Assembly: GCF_902459465.1 (NCBI RefSeq)
Contig: NC_047071.1
Coordinates: forward strand, 9,626,002 to 9,690,001
Origin: Asterias rubens
Taxonomy: Eukaryota; Echinodermata; Asteroidea; Forcipulatida; Asteriidae
DNA length: 64,000 nt
Direction: 5' to 3'
Part shown: piece after piece, positions 10,101 through 21,530 of the stretch
Layout: every line of letters begins with the position of its first letter
Position numbering within the stretch: position 1 is the stretch's first letter
Position numbers and translations under genes: made by a program
The notes under the pieces: model-generated
Seen by the model: the letters and a program-made list of their open reading frames with translations, nothing else
The model's database searches: none
What the model was told of the DNA's origin: nothing

Positions 10101-13100
10101 CGATGGTGTAGAGTGTTTTTAATTGATGTGCTTTGCTTTTCCTGTTAATCTGTCTTGTTGTTTTTGTTTGATGCACAGAGTAAATTCACAGTATTACAAT
10201 TATTTTGTGTTATTCTTGTGCAGGGCAAGCTGACAGGCAAGGGTGTAGAGGACCAGCTCCCCACCATTGCAATAGTCGCTCACTATGATACCTTTGGAAT
10301 AGTTCCAGTAAGTTATAATCTCATATCCCACATCCATCCTCCCCTCCATGACCCTCCCCTCCCTAGGTAAGCTTGGGCGGTTATTCGGTATTACTAAGTA
10401 GTCTTGGTATTTGTTCAATACAAAGCCGTTTAAGAAATACCTTTGATTGAGCCTGGGCCCAATTTCATAGCGCTGCTTAACGGTAAGCAAATTTGCATGC
10501 TTACTGTAGCAGAAAAATTTGCTTAAGCCTTAGCGTATTTCACAGGTTAGCAGAAAAATTGGGCGGCCATATTGTGTGTTTACCGTGGATTTGCATTGTG
10601 ACGTCATTTATTTTCGTGCAGTAAGCACCGGAAGGTTAGCATGCCTTTTTGTGTGCTTACGGTTAGCAGCGCTATGAAATAGAAATTGCACAGAAAGCAA
10701 AAAATCGGCTGCTAGGCAGCGCTATGAAATTGGGCCCTGGTTTTAAATTTCAATATCCTGATATAAACCGTGACTGAACGTGATTTAAGATTGAAGACAC
10801 TTAAGAAGATTGAAAAGCTAATCTGTAAATGAAAAGAAAACAAATCCCAGTCACCCATTTTTAGCAGACTGTTCATGTTTGCGATTTTCCGGCAGTTTCC
10901 CATGGACCCTAGCCAAATTTCAAGTGATTCACAAGTTTTTTTTCAAACTGCCGTCGTGCCCTTCGCAACTTTTTATGATTGCCGTGATGCCCTTCCAAAT
11001 TTTTGAAAATTGCCTTGGTGCCCTAAATTTTTACAAAAAGTCAAGGCAAAACTGCCATGCCCCTTAAAAGCCGAAGTATCAGGGCTGCACAACTACCTTT
11101 ATACCACACATTGTAGGGCCTCACTTCAGTCAACTCAATGAGTTAGTCTGCATGGTTTTAAGTTTGTTTTGGGGTTGCATCCTTCCCCTTCTAAATCCTT
11201 AACTTACCCCCTGTCCTGTATCACCCAATTAACACGATTACTGTTACTTCTTGAAAATAAAAGTGTATTTGTACATGTATGTTTTCCTTTAACAGTATTT
11301 ATCTTTTGGAGCTGATTCCAACGGTAGCGGGGTAGCAGCATTGCTTGAGCTCAGCCGACTTTTATCTAAGCTCTACTCCAACTCAAGAACTCATGCAAAG
11401 TATCCTTTTATTACACTCTGAAAAGTGTGTCTATAAGCATCAAATGGTGGATTATGTTGAATGGTCAGACAGTAGGAGGGTTTACTCTAAGATGCATTCA
11501 CAGCATGGTATCATATTGCAGGCTGGTATAGCTTGTGCTATGGGCCCCTACTCAAGGTCACTGTTCCCAAGGCAGACCACAAACCACCTACTGTATGTGG
11601 ACACCTTGTGCCGGGACTCTGGACTGCGACGGGAAGAGCTGCGTACAGCAATGGAGGACCAACATGTTTGGAGTGCCATCATGTTATGCTCTGCATCAAC
11701 TGAATGAACAGTTTATCAATCATTCAAAAGCACTGTGGATTAGATTGAATGTTCAGACAGTAGGTGGGTTGACCATGTGTGATGTGGAGATACGTTCACT
11801 CACCACATGAAAATCAAATTTCAGGTTGGAATTTGGAAGTTGAGATGGTAATGCGTTCTGCTTTACCAGCCATGCTCCTAGTGGATGATACCTTTGCCTA
11901 CTTCCTCATAATAGACTGTGAAGGGGGTATCCCTGTTTTAGCCCCAGGAGTAGGTGGCATTGTGTGACAGTTGATGTTGGGTTGACAGCCCAAAAGTGTA
12001 GCCTTATCTTGAAAAAGTGGCCTTCCGTGGCATTGTAATGTTAGGAGATCTGATCTTTCATAAAAAAATAATAGTATTAATAATAGTTGTCTGTAACTCA
12101 AAACATTGCATAGTCAGACAGTATAGCACAGATAGTCTTGCCATTAGTTCTTTTCCTGACCTGTTTTCTAGATATAATTTCCTGTTCCTTTTATCTGGAG
12201 GTGGTAAATACAGCTACCAAGGCACTAAGAGGTGGATCGAGGATAGCTTGGAGAGTACAGGTGGGTATTATAGGGGACAAGAAGAAGGCTGTCATGTGTA
12301 ATTAGAAGTCAGGCGGAGACCATCGAGTTCTGGGCCCAATTTCACGGCTCTGGTTACCGCCAATTGTTGGCTTACAATCACCATTTTCTGCTAACTGCAA
12401 GCTGTGTGTACAAACATACTAACATGTAAAAATTTAATTTCTTGTAGTCTTGTTTTTTTAGCCAATGTTCACTTATGAAGAATAGTCCGTATTGGGAATA
12501 CAACATTCTTAGAAGCGTTACTGACAATAAGTTAACCCAAGTCTTAGCGTCTCAGTTGTGTGGTGCATAAAACCTGATTTATTTTTTACATAACCACATT
12601 AATTCTAAGTGCAATGTTTCTCTCAATGCTTTATACTGTCGAATACTGCTGTAGTCTTCTAACCCAAAGTTTGCTATTGTCACTAAGAGCAATTACCAAG
12701 TGTACTCCTTCCCTTTAATGCTCATTAAGTTAAGTGAATTTTCTATTGATGTTTTAGAATCTTCGCTGTTGAGTGATGTCTCCTTCGTGCTGTGTTTAGA
12801 CAGCATTGCAGCAACGGACAACTTATTTTTGCATGTTTCAAAACCACCTAAAGAAGGATCAATCTCACATCAAATCTTCAAGGTGAGTGCAACCTCACGT
12901 TTGTGGAACCGTTTTACTGTTTTTATCCTATATACATGTAACTATAGATAATACAACTTACCTGTGAGATATTTTGGTCACATTTTTGAGATATCAACGT
13001 AAATCGGGAGCGAGAAGAATAATCCAAAACTGGAATACACAAATTTAAGAGACTCTTATCAGATTCAGATTTTGGGGGATAAAAACTTGTATTTCTTCAC

Positions 13101-16100
13101 TACATAAAGGTCAGATTAGTGTACTGGTATCTTGCCTTGACTTTAAAGGTACACGTTGCCTTGGATCGGACGAGTTGGTCTTTGAAAAGTGTTTGAAACC
13201 GTTTGTTATGAAATGCACATGATTAGAAAGATATTTTAAAAGTAGAAAATAATGATCAACACAAGTATCACTGGAAATTGCGTGGTTTTCCTTTTACATC
13301 ATTGACTAACACAGTCGGCCATTTATTGGAGTAAAATTTTTGACTCCCATTTGACTCTCATAAATGGCCGACCGTATTAGTTCGTAAAGTAAAAGGAAAA
13401 CCGTGCAATTTCGAGGCATGTTTGTGTGGACCATTGTATTCTACTTTTAAAACATCTTTCTAACCATATGCATTTTATAACAAACGGTTACATGTACAAA
13501 GACCAACTCGACCGATCCAAGGCAACGTGTTCCTTTAACTTCTGGGACCCGGGTTCAAATCCCACCATGGGTACTACAAGTATTTGGATTGGGTTTTCAG
13601 TCCCTGTCTGACTGCATGGTGGTTCCCTTGAACAGTTCTCAGGGGTTTTCCTCCAACATCTCAAACTGAATTTCACTTCCTTGTCTTCTCTCCATTGGGT
13701 TCTTGGCTAGTACAGTGATTAAGTTCGCTATGGAGAGTCCTTGGCATCACAACCAGAATTGATCATTGAAATGAAATCAAACTTATAATAATAACCAATT
13801 CTTATATAGCCCATTTCACAATAACTTAATGCTCTTTGCATTCGTGCCCTGGTCATAGGGCCAATAACATCCCTTTTTAATGTTTCTCAGCTCCCTTGGG
13901 AGTATACAACCTGGGCAACAGTTTATATCACTTCAAAGGCTTTTCCGTTCACAATATCAACCTCCACCCTCGCAGGTACCCATTTATACACCTGGGTGAA
14001 GAGAAGCAATTATAGTTAAGAATCTTGCTCAAGGACACAAGTGTCACGACCGGGATTCGAACACACACTCCGGTGAATTATCACCAGAACTTGAACTCCA
14101 TGCACTTAACAACTCGGCCATGACACTCTACCGATCATTTTTCTTTTTCATTTAGGAAATGGAGACGGTCTCCAACAACCTGTATCCACATGTCAATTTC
14201 AGCATGATACACAAGAAGATCAACTTGGCTGATGACTTACTGGCGTGGGAGCATGAGAGATTTAGCATGCGTAGACTGCCAGCAGCAAGTCTCTCACATA
14301 TGAAAACGCACAAAGACGAGTATAGGACTTCCATGTTGGATGATAGGTGGGTTTTATTAAAGCCATTGGACACTTTCTGAACAGTACACAAACATTTAAA
14401 GTTCATAGATTTACAAATAACTTACAGGGTTTACAGAGGGTAATGGTGAAAGACTTCCCTTGAAATATTATTCCATGAAATGCTATACTTTTTTGAGAAA
14501 ACATTAAAACAATTATCAATTCTCGATATCGAGAATAACTGATTTATTTTAAACACATGTCATGACTCATGTGCGGAAACAATGGTGGGTTTTCCCGTTA
14601 TTTTCTCCCGACTCCGATGACCGAGTGAGCCTAAATTTTCACAGGTTTGTTATTTTATATATATATAAGTTTTGATACACGAAGTGGGGGCCTTTGGACA
14701 ATACTGTTTACCGATGTTGTTCGATTGCCTTCATTGACCATACTCTGGATTGGTGGCTATGGCTAATTTAGACATGGCCATAGCTATGTGGTTTTTAACA
14801 CTTGTCACAAATTTGTTAACTATTTTTTGCATTTATACTCTCGGTCCATTTGGTTGGTAAGTTGTTTGCAACAGCTAATTCTATTTTCTCAAATTTGTAA
14901 TCGGTGTAATAATAATTAATCGTTTTCTTTTTTTTAAGTTGTGATTTGTAAATGTTATCTTGCTTTATTTTAATATTGTGAAATTTGTAACAAGAAGTCA
15001 GCTCGATCCACTAAGCAAAAGTACATTTGAAGTAGTCCTGGTTGATTTCCTACCTTCCCCCCAGGTAGCAGTTATTTATTACGCAGGACGTTTCTGTTCA
15101 GAACCAAGTAGTCTCCCGAAATTCCAAAATCTACTCAGCGGCAGTAGAATAAAAAAGCAAGACCTACTTCCCAAAGGATAAAATCTACGCAGCAAAGTAA
15201 ATACACAAATTGTTTAACTGTAAACCAAATATACATTCAGTCATGTTTACTTATTTTCACAGGTCAAGAGTGGATGTTGACGTTTTAGCACGTAACATCA
15301 AAGTACTAGCAGAAGCATTAGGGAGACACATCTATGGTATTAGCAAAAACAGCATAGATCAACAGCCGGAGATCTTTGTAGATGGAATGGTGAGTTTGAG
15401 AAGCTTCTGGTTCTCCCAGTTGAAATTTTAAAAAAATATTTCAGAGTGATTTTTAGTTGGATTCAAATAGAAGCCTTGGCTTATTTAAATAGGCTCCTTC
15501 TCACTGCATTCTTCTGTAATAATAATAAATAATAATAATAATCACATCATTAATATTGCGCTTGATACCAGGTTTTGAAGTGCTGAACAAGGAGTGAGTG
15601 ATAAACAAAATGACAATTAAAAGTGGGATGAAATGGCAGAAACTGAAAAGCTTAGATGGATTTAAATAAGTGTGTTTTAAGAGCGGTTTTAAATGAGTCC
15701 AGTGTAGTGGATGCACGGATGTAGACGGGAAGATTGTTCCAAAGAGTGGGAGTGGCGATTGAGAAGGATCGGTTTCCATAGCGAGTGCGGAGGACCAGAC
15801 TTTAATTCCAGGTGGGCGGAAGATGATGAACGGAGAACACGAGTTGTAGGTTGCTTTAATATTACTAAGCTCTTATATAATAATGATAATAATAAACGGC
15901 TTTTATAACCCCAAAAGGGTCCCGATGCACTTCACAGAGGTTAAAAATATGAAGCAAATTCAGACCATACGTATATAAACCTTTATCGCATCCGAAGGAC
16001 ATATATCAAAGTGCTCTGTATTTTTTCCTGCAGGATATGTGGAGCTGTGCTTTTAAGTACCAGATCTATTCCTTTAAAGCACCATTTAATGGTTTACGAA

Positions 16101-19100
16101 GTGATGTTGTGATATGCCGCCGATCAGACCAGGGACACCGGGGTGAACCCCTTTTCTTTACAATATTTGCACTGGGTTCTTTTTAGGTGCATCTACACAA
16201 CACGCGGGACCTCTGGCTTTGATTTTTAATAGGCCTAATTTTCAACCATAAATATCAGTTCGTAGAATGACGGATGATAGTATGATGGCAAGTATTTTAA
16301 TATAAATCCATTTGACTGTGTTAAAATTGGTCCTTTATTTATTTATGCAATTATTTTCAACTTTTCAGGGTATAAATAAAGACTTCCTCGGGTCATGGGT
16401 CAACTTCTTATCGTCTAATCCTCGTCCAGCACAACTCATGGTGTCTAAAGACCAGCCAGTCTTAGTCACACTGGAGAAGACATTGTCTAAACATCTCAAT
16501 AATGAGGTCAAGATGGTATCCATTAAGGCAGATAAGAGGTGGGTCAGTCAAGCTGCACAGTACTCTCATCTTGTTTGTTCTGAAATGTATGGGTATTAAG
16601 CTTCTATTCATTCATTCAGTCGATGCGGAGCATCGGATGATGGCCCTCCAAACACGTTGGTCCTCCATTGCTGTACACAGCTCTTCCCGACGCAGTCCAG
16701 AGTCCCGGCACAAGGTGTCCACATAGGTGGTTTGTGGTCTGCCTCGGGAACAGTGACCTTGAGTAGGGGCCCAAAGCACAAGCTTGCTCACTGCCAGCTC
16801 AGCATGTCTGAGACAGTGACCTGCTAGTCTCAGCCTTCTTGCCCTAATCTTGGTGCTATTGCACTCGAACCCAGGCTGTTTGACCATAGGTTGACTACTG
16901 TGGTTGACCATTTGGAACCAGCCTTCGTGCCCATGGTTTCTTCACTGGTCCCAACAGCATGTTCCATTCTAATATGTTTTAAGCGCAGAGGGGAACCAGT
17001 GACACTGTAGCATAAAGGTAGAAGGTTGACTAGACTTCCAAATGAGCCGTTCCAGTGAGTGCGTCACTGCGCATGTATGTTGCTGGTCAGCAGTCAACCA
17101 GGGGTCATCTATTTGTGCCCACTTGAACTGAACTTGTTCATAGTTGAAGACATTGTTCATGTTTTGTGTTGTTTGTTGTTGTTGATCTTCCCCAATAAGG
17201 GAACTCGGCAAACTCCCACTAGGGGATATAAACGGAAAACTGGCAATAGCCAATCTCTCTCATACAAACTTTGGTATAACATCAAACGAGAATAACTTGC
17301 TGTCATCAGGAAAACACCAATGTAACAACATACTTGGTAAATTTTCTTGAAAATGCTACCAATAGTGGGAGGGTAAAGCCCTTTTCACACGAGAGAAATT
17401 TAGCAAGGGTCCCTTGCTAAATTGCGGCATGGTTGTAAATTCTTACAAAATGTACCTCGTGTGAAAGAACAACAATTTTTGGAGTGTCCAGGGTCCCCCT
17501 TGTAAAATCTTGTCCAACATTGCTACAATGTGTGGGAGGTCCAGACCTACGACAAAGTGTTACACTAGCAGAAGTTGACCAAGGGCTACGTCATCGTGTG
17601 AAAGGAACCCTTGTTTATTGACCGACGCCCTGGGTGAAAGTGCCCATACAGCGCATGCTATTGTGGGTGCTATCTTGTCCAATCAAGGTGATCAGGATTA
17701 CCAATTCGTCATATTACTCTCATGGCGCACAAGGGTTGTTAATTTTTTTAATTTGCAGTGTGAAGGCTCACAAAATCAGTCGTGCACGGTGATAACAAAT
17801 AAACAAAACATGCTGGTAAGTTTTGTAGCAAAGGACCCTGGCTATATTTTTGCCGTGTGAAAAGGGCTTTAGGGGGCGGTTTTCCCTCTCCTTCCATGTC
17901 TGGGACCCCAGTTTGAATCCCGGCGCTATGTATGTTTTGTTTCAGTCTGAAACACTTTCTGATTATGTGGGTGTGCCCTGGAATAATTCTCTGGGATTTT
18001 GCTCCCCCATCTAAAACTGAAACTTTCTTCCTTGGCGTCTCTCCATTGGGTCCTTGGCTAGTACCGTGATTAAGTTTGCTTTCTTTTGAGAGAGACCTTG
18101 GCTCCAGAATTAATAAATGAACACTGCTGCAAGAGAGCGGTTTTGGAAGCCAGATTTTCTATTAATAGCATGTATTGTATTTTGTTGTTTGCAGAGAGCC
18201 TGAATTTGTCTTCTATGATGGTATGAAATTCACCATGTATGCCTACAAGTAAGTCCAACTTAAAATCTGTATGACCTATGATCATTTAGGACTCATCTCA
18301 TCTCGAGTTAGGTCGAGTAACTCGCCCTAACTTAGGATTAATCTTAAGGTCTGCATGCTACAGTGCAGGGTTGGGACTCGTCCTAAAAGTCCTAAGATTA
18401 GTCTTAAGTTAGGAAGAGTTTTGTGAAATCGACGGCTGTACACTTATCATTAAAGGGAAGGTATACGTTTGGTAATCTCTTTTTAAAATAATAGCAATAA
18501 ATACTTTATACTTGGTTAGAAAAGAACAGCAGCTTCGATGGTATAAAACATTTTGAGAATCATTTCACTTTGAAGTAAAGTGGCTATGAAAAAAAGATAT
18601 CAGGTTTTTATCCCCCAATTCTTGAGTCTGAGAATCGTAACTATCTGAAACATTTCTCAGAGTGTGTATTTAATTCACAGATTAATCTCATGGCCACGCT
18701 CATGAGTGATTTCCAAAATGTGTATGTCCCCTTATTTAAACTTTGCTGCCAGTTGGTATTTTGACATTAATATTAACGAATTAATTAAACCAACACAAAT
18801 ATTGTTATGTCAACTTGAACTGTAATTGAGATGAATTTTAATTTTGGTTTTTACCCATACACCGATGTGTGTTAGCACTGTATACTCGGTACTTCCCGAG
18901 TCCTGTGAAAAAATATCACAGGCATGTTACTCGGGTGGGATTCGAACCCACGACCCTTGCAATTCTAGAGCAGTGTCTTACCAACTAGAGATGAATCTAT
19001 TATCATTTTATGAAATGGTGTATTTTCTTGCAGTGTGAAGCCAGCTGTATTTGATCTGTTTCTGGCAGCAGCTATTGCTGGGTACCTAGGAATCATTTAT

Positions 19101-20929
19101 CTTGCAGTGCAGGTGAGCAAACAGGAAAAACAAAACAAAAACACATAGATGAAAACATCTTCAGCTTAAAGACAGTGGACACTATTGGTAATTGTCAAAG
19201 ACCAGTCTTCTCACTTGGTGTATCTCATCATATGCATGAAATAACAAACCTGTGCAAATTTGAGCTCAATCGGTCGTCGAAGTTGCGAGATAATAATGAA
19301 AGAAAAAACACCCTTGTCACACGGAGTTGTGTGCTTGATTTCGAGATCGTAAACTTGAGGTCTCAAAATCAATTCGTTGAAAATTACTTCTTTCTCGAAA
19401 ACTACTCCACTTCAGAGGGAGCCATTTCTCACAATGTTTTATACTACCAACCTCTCTCTATTACTCGATGCCAAGTAAGGTTTTATGCTAATAATTATTT
19501 TGAGTAATTACTCCACTGCCTTTAATCATATCTTTATCATTTCGAAACAATAGTTAGTGGCCTGACGTTTTGACCCTAGCAGAGTCTTTGTAGAAGGCTT
19601 AATGACAACACAACACACATGAACACAGGTGTAATAATAGTACTCAAGTGGAATATCATGATGGAGATAAAAGCACACAGATAAATGATGAACAGGGGAT
19701 GAAGTTGAAGTTAAAACAAGGGGTTGAGGAAGGGGTTTGTTTGACCACATGAGTTGGGGAATACTAAAAGTCACGTCAATGATGGGAAGAGGGATAGACA
19801 ATTAATGAATTAGTGAATGAGGCAGACTATGGCAGTGATGGGGATATCTGTGGTAAAAAGGAGAAGGCCAAGACAAAACTTTCTTGTCGTTTTCTTCTTG
19901 AATGTTCAGACCATGGTCTGAACATTTAAAGGAACACGTTGCCTTGGATCGGTCGAGTTGGTCTTTAAAAAGCGTTTGTAACCGTTTGTTATGAAATGCA
20001 TATGGTTGGAAAGATGTTTTAAAAGTAGAATACAATGATCCACACAAATTTGCCTCGAAATTGCGTGGTTTTCTTTTACTTTGCGAACGAACAAGGCCGG
20101 CCATTTATGGGAGTAAAAAATTTGACTCTCATTAATGGCCGACGGACGGTGTTAGTCGACGAGGTAAAAGGAAAACCACGCAATCTCGAGTGATACTTGT
20201 GTGGATCATTATATTCTACTTTTAAAATATCTATCTAACCGTATGCATTTCATAACAAACGGTTTCAAACACTTTTCAAAGACCAACTCGTCCGATCCAA
20301 GGCAACGTGATAAGAAGGAAACAGAACTAGAGGGAGCACGCTAACTGAGTTAAAGAACCTGGACACTTTTGTACGTTAAAGAACCTGGACACTATTATCT
20401 CATTATATACATAATGTAAAATAGCAAACCTGTGAAAATTTGAGCTCAATCGGCCGTCGAAGTTGTGAGAAAATGATAAAAGAAAAAACAACCTTGTCAC
20501 ACATAGTTGTGTGCTTTCAGATGCAAGTTGAATTCGAGACCTCATCTAATTCTGGGGTCTTGAAATCAAATTTGTGGAAAATTACTTCTCTCTCGTAATT
20601 ACGTTACTTCAGATCAGAGGGAGCCGACTCTCACACTGTTTTATACTATCAACCTCTCCCCATTACTCGTTACCAAGTAAGGTTTTATGCTAATAAACAT
20701 TTTGAGTAATTACCAATAGTGTCTGCTGCCTTTAATCTAAATATTTGGAGAATTAGCACACGTGAAATATTAATTTCATAACAAACCCATTTTTGTAGCC
20801 CAAAGCGCCCAATCCGAATGCAATGTATCCTTTAATGCTCACTTTTCCTTCTTTCTTTGGCAGCACTTTTCAACCCTTTTGGCCTTAGTAAAAAAGTACT
20901 CATCACCAGCCCCCACCAAGGAGTCCTGA
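7123..20929 (+). CDS. NCLN: Nicalin, ER-membrane component of the translocon-associated BOS complex
   Basis: Fourteen coding exons: 7123-7288, 8059-8249, 8816-8960, 9545-9639, 10224-10307, 11296-11399, 12172-12260, 12758-12882, 14156-14346, 15263-15389, 16369-16538, 18195-18248, 19034-19112, 20864-20929. All have GT-AG ends and the phases join without a break: 1686 nt, 561 residues (human 563). An N-terminal hydrophobic segment (about 17-34) is followed by AHEF and YRMQQ, as in vertebrate nicalin. The M28 peptidase-like fold has AHYDTFG at 218-224 and GADSNGSG at 232-239. LSGGGKYSYQGTKRW, HVSKPPKEG, DDLLAWEHERF and DKREPEFVFYD are further family blocks. A C-terminal membrane helix spans about 518-539. 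Known of the family: nicalin pairs with NOMO and TMEM147 behind Sec61 and helps multipass membrane protein insertion; its fold resembles nicastrin and is thought to be catalytically inactive. The start ATG is the first methionine of the conserved N-terminus. Introns carry many MITEs, SINEs and LINE pieces. Confidence 0.97.
7466..7588. repeat. Short palindromic MITE (GTATGGCGCCACCACT ends)
   Basis: TTTCCGTATGGCGCCACCACT is repeated inverted as AGTGGTGGCGCCATACGGAAA about 80 bp later, with an AT-rich loop. It lies in nicalin intron 1. Confidence 0.8.
7859..7941. repeat. Short inverted repeat (GACCCAGT ends)
   Basis: GACCCAGTGAC and TGTACTCCTTTTTT on the left pair with AAAGGAGTACGGTG and GTTACTGGGTC on the right. 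About 83 bp, in nicalin intron 1. Confidence 0.7.
9185..9250 (+). repeat. Fragment of the GGCCCAATTTCATGGCTC family (family 4)
   Basis: Contains GGCCCAATTTTATGGCTCTGC and GCGCTTGCGGTC, matching the longer element at 53002-53253. Only one end is recognised. Confidence 0.5.
9774..10122 (+). repeat. TTAA-bounded MITE, family 1 copy (diverged)
   Basis: Starts TTAAAGGCACTAGACACTAT and ends at a TTAA near 10119. It has the family interior (CTTCGTGCATG, CACAGGTTTGTTATTC, CATATGTTGAGGTACACC), but both termini are diverged. In nicalin intron 4. Confidence 0.75.
10454..10740. repeat. Family 4 palindromic MITE (GGGCCCAATTTCATAGCGC ends)
   Basis: Starts GGGCCCAATTTCATAGCGCT and ends AGCGCTATGAAATTGGGCCC. 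The interior holds TTGCATTGTGACGTCATTTA. A close copy is at 49124-49412. In nicalin intron 5. Confidence 0.85.
11521..11735 (+). mobile_element. Non-LTR retrotransposon 3' fragment
   Basis: Translates in part to YVDTLCRDSGLRREEL followed by TAMEDQHVWSAI, the C-terminal end of a LINE polyprotein. The same end occurs on the minus strand at 16612-16911. The tail has TGAATGAA-like units. It is 5'-truncated and frameshifted, so it is not functional. The clade is not assigned. In nicalin intron 6. Confidence 0.75.
12332..12400 (+). repeat. Family 4 MITE fragment
   Basis: GGGCCCAATTTCACGGCTCTG at the left end is recognisable. The rest is diverged and no right end was found. Confidence 0.4.
13143..13538 (+). 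repeat. TTAA-bounded MITE, family 2 copy
   Basis: Starts TTAAAGGTACACGTTGCCTT and ends AAGGCAACGTGTTCCTTTAA. The centre carries the GGCCATTTAT/ATAAATGGCC stem typical of this family. In nicalin intron 8. Confidence 0.9.
13539..13784 (+). repeat. SINE family B copy, 5'-truncated
   Basis: It has GGGTTCAAATCCCACC (B box), then a body with GTCCCTGTCTGACTGCATGG and CTCCATTGGGTTCTTGGCTA. It directly abuts the TTAA end of the preceding MITE, which may have cut its 5' part. Other copies are at 17879 and 30176. Confidence 0.75.
13785..14131 (-). repeat. Full-length tRNA-derived SINE, family A
   Basis: Read on the minus strand it begins with a tRNA-Ser/Leu-like head (GTGTCATGGCCGAGTTGTTA, then the B box GTTCGAATCCCGG). 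The body contains CTTCACCCAGGTGTATAAAT and GGGTACCTGCGAGGGTGG, and the end is an AATAAT-rich tail. In nicalin intron 8, only about 20 bp from exon 9. Confidence 0.8.
14357..14733 (+). repeat. TTAA-bounded MITE, family 3 copy
   Basis: Starts TTAAAGCCATTGGACACTTT. The centre has ATCAATTCTCGATATCGAGA. The other end is diverged (ACCGATGTTGTTCGATTGCC). Copies are also at 39945 and 43358. It begins 11 bp after exon 9 of nicalin. Confidence 0.8.
15513..15945. repeat. AAT-rich interspersed repeat sequence
   Basis: It has (AATAAT)n tracts at about 15517 and 15880, plus segments such as TTGTTCCAAAGAGTGGGAGT and GGTCCCGATGCACTTCACAG that look like pieces of dispersed repeats. The family is not identified. 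In nicalin intron 10. Confidence 0.4.
16605..16911 (-). mobile_element. Non-LTR retrotransposon 3' fragment
   Basis: On the minus strand one frame of about 99 codons reads RLRLAGHCLRH, then RGRPQTTYVDTLCRDSGLRR, then TAMEDQRVWRAI before a stop. This is a LINE polyprotein C-terminus, 5'-truncated. The tail has ATTCATTC units. Same family as 11521-11735. In nicalin intron 11. Confidence 0.8.
16866..17105. repeat. Dispersed repeat shared with 54300-54557
   Basis: Shared blocks include GACTACTGTGGTTGACCATT, AAGCGCAGAGGGGAACCAGT, GACTAGACTTCCAAATGAG and GTTGCTGGTCAG, in the same order and orientation as at 54300-54557. The family is unknown. No coding capacity. Confidence 0.7.
17374..17871. repeat. 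MITE with TAAAGCCCTTTTCACAC termini
   Basis: Starts TAAAGCCCTTTTCACACGAG and ends GTGTGAAAAGGGCTTTA, about 498 bp. Extra inner repeats (CTCGTGTGAAAG, ATCGTGTGAAAGG) resemble the termini. In nicalin intron 11. Confidence 0.85.
17879..18118 (+). repeat. SINE family B copy
   Basis: Contains TTTGAATCCCGGCGC, CTCCATTGGGTCCTTGGCTA and GTACCGTGATTAAGTTTGCT, as in the other family B copies. In nicalin intron 11. Confidence 0.7.
18287..18433. repeat. Palindromic MITE (CCTAACTTAGGA type)
   Basis: Inverted CTCGAGTTAGGTCGAG/CTTAGGATTAATCTTAAG segments, ending TTTTGTGAAATCGAC. Same family as 37857-37984 and 55503-55621. In nicalin intron 12. Confidence 0.7.
18845..19000 (-). repeat. tRNA-derived SINE, family C
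   Basis: On the minus strand CTAGTTGGTAAGACACTG serves as an A-box region and GTGGGTTCGAATCCCACC as a B box. The body contains CACCGATGTGTGTTAGCACT on the plus strand. A second copy is at 44752-44905. In nicalin intron 12. Confidence 0.75.
19166..19525 (+). repeat. TTAA-bounded MITE, family 1 copy
   Basis: Starts TTAAAGACAGTGGACACTAT and ends CCACTGCCTTTAA. In the last intron of nicalin. Confidence 0.9.
19926..20309 (+). repeat. TTAA-bounded MITE, family 2 copy, 3' end eroded
   Basis: Starts TTAAAGGAACACGTTGCCTT. The other arm reaches CCAAGGCAACGTG and then stops before the terminal TTAA. In the last intron of nicalin. Confidence 0.85.
20350..20735 (+). repeat. TTAA-bounded MITE, family 1 copy with duplicated left end
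   Basis: The left terminus GTTAAAGAACCTGGACACT appears twice (about 20350 and 20376). The element ends GTGTCTGCTGCCTTTAA. In the last intron of nicalin, about 130 bp before the final exon. Confidence 0.8.
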
Positions 20930-21177
20930 GTGATGATGTCATGATGATGTCATCAGCGGCAAAACTATGAGTAACTCGTTGTTTTTTGAACATTTATACC
21001 GAAACATTTCGTAGTGTGTAAGATGCTTGTGACTGTCTTCTGTGTTTGTTAGTTTGGTGTGAAAGGAGGGTGAGAGTATGTGAATGTGTTTAATAATTAG
21101 GAAGTTGAATGTTTGTATTATTTTGAATATAATGTTGACTGATAGGAAAATTATTCCATTGAACCCTGGTGGATATA

Positions 21178-21530
21178 GGCCTGGGCGACTTGTGAAAGTT
21201 ACTACTCGACTAGTCGCACGTCGATTTATTCTTAATTCCAAAGCTGCATTGCGGCATATTGTTTTCCGCAGGCACAATACATTAAAAATCACGCTGAAAG
21301 TATTAAAGAATTGTGTTGGTAATTTTTAAATGTGTTTCATAAATAAATCATGTTATCGAATAGTGTTGTGTGCGACACATTTGGCTCACCAAGCAGGTAG
21401 TTGTGACTAAGTATTTTTTAAGTAGTCTGGCGGCCAATTAACCGAGCAATTGAAAAATGGTAGTCGCAACGCGACTTAAAGCATTTAATTGTCGCGACTT
21501 CCACACAAGTCGCACTAGTCGCCCAGGCTT
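21178..21530. repeat. MITE with GCCTGGGCGACT termini
   Basis: Left end GGCCTGGGCGACTTG and CGACTAGTCGCACG; right end CGCACTAGTCGCCCAGGCTT. About 350 bp. Confidence 0.7.
21342..21347 (+). terminator. Candidate polyadenylation signal for nicalin
   Basis: AATAAA about 410 bp after the nicalin stop codon (TGA at 20927-20929). Plausible only: a MITE overlaps this region and no cleavage evidence is available. Confidence 0.3.
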
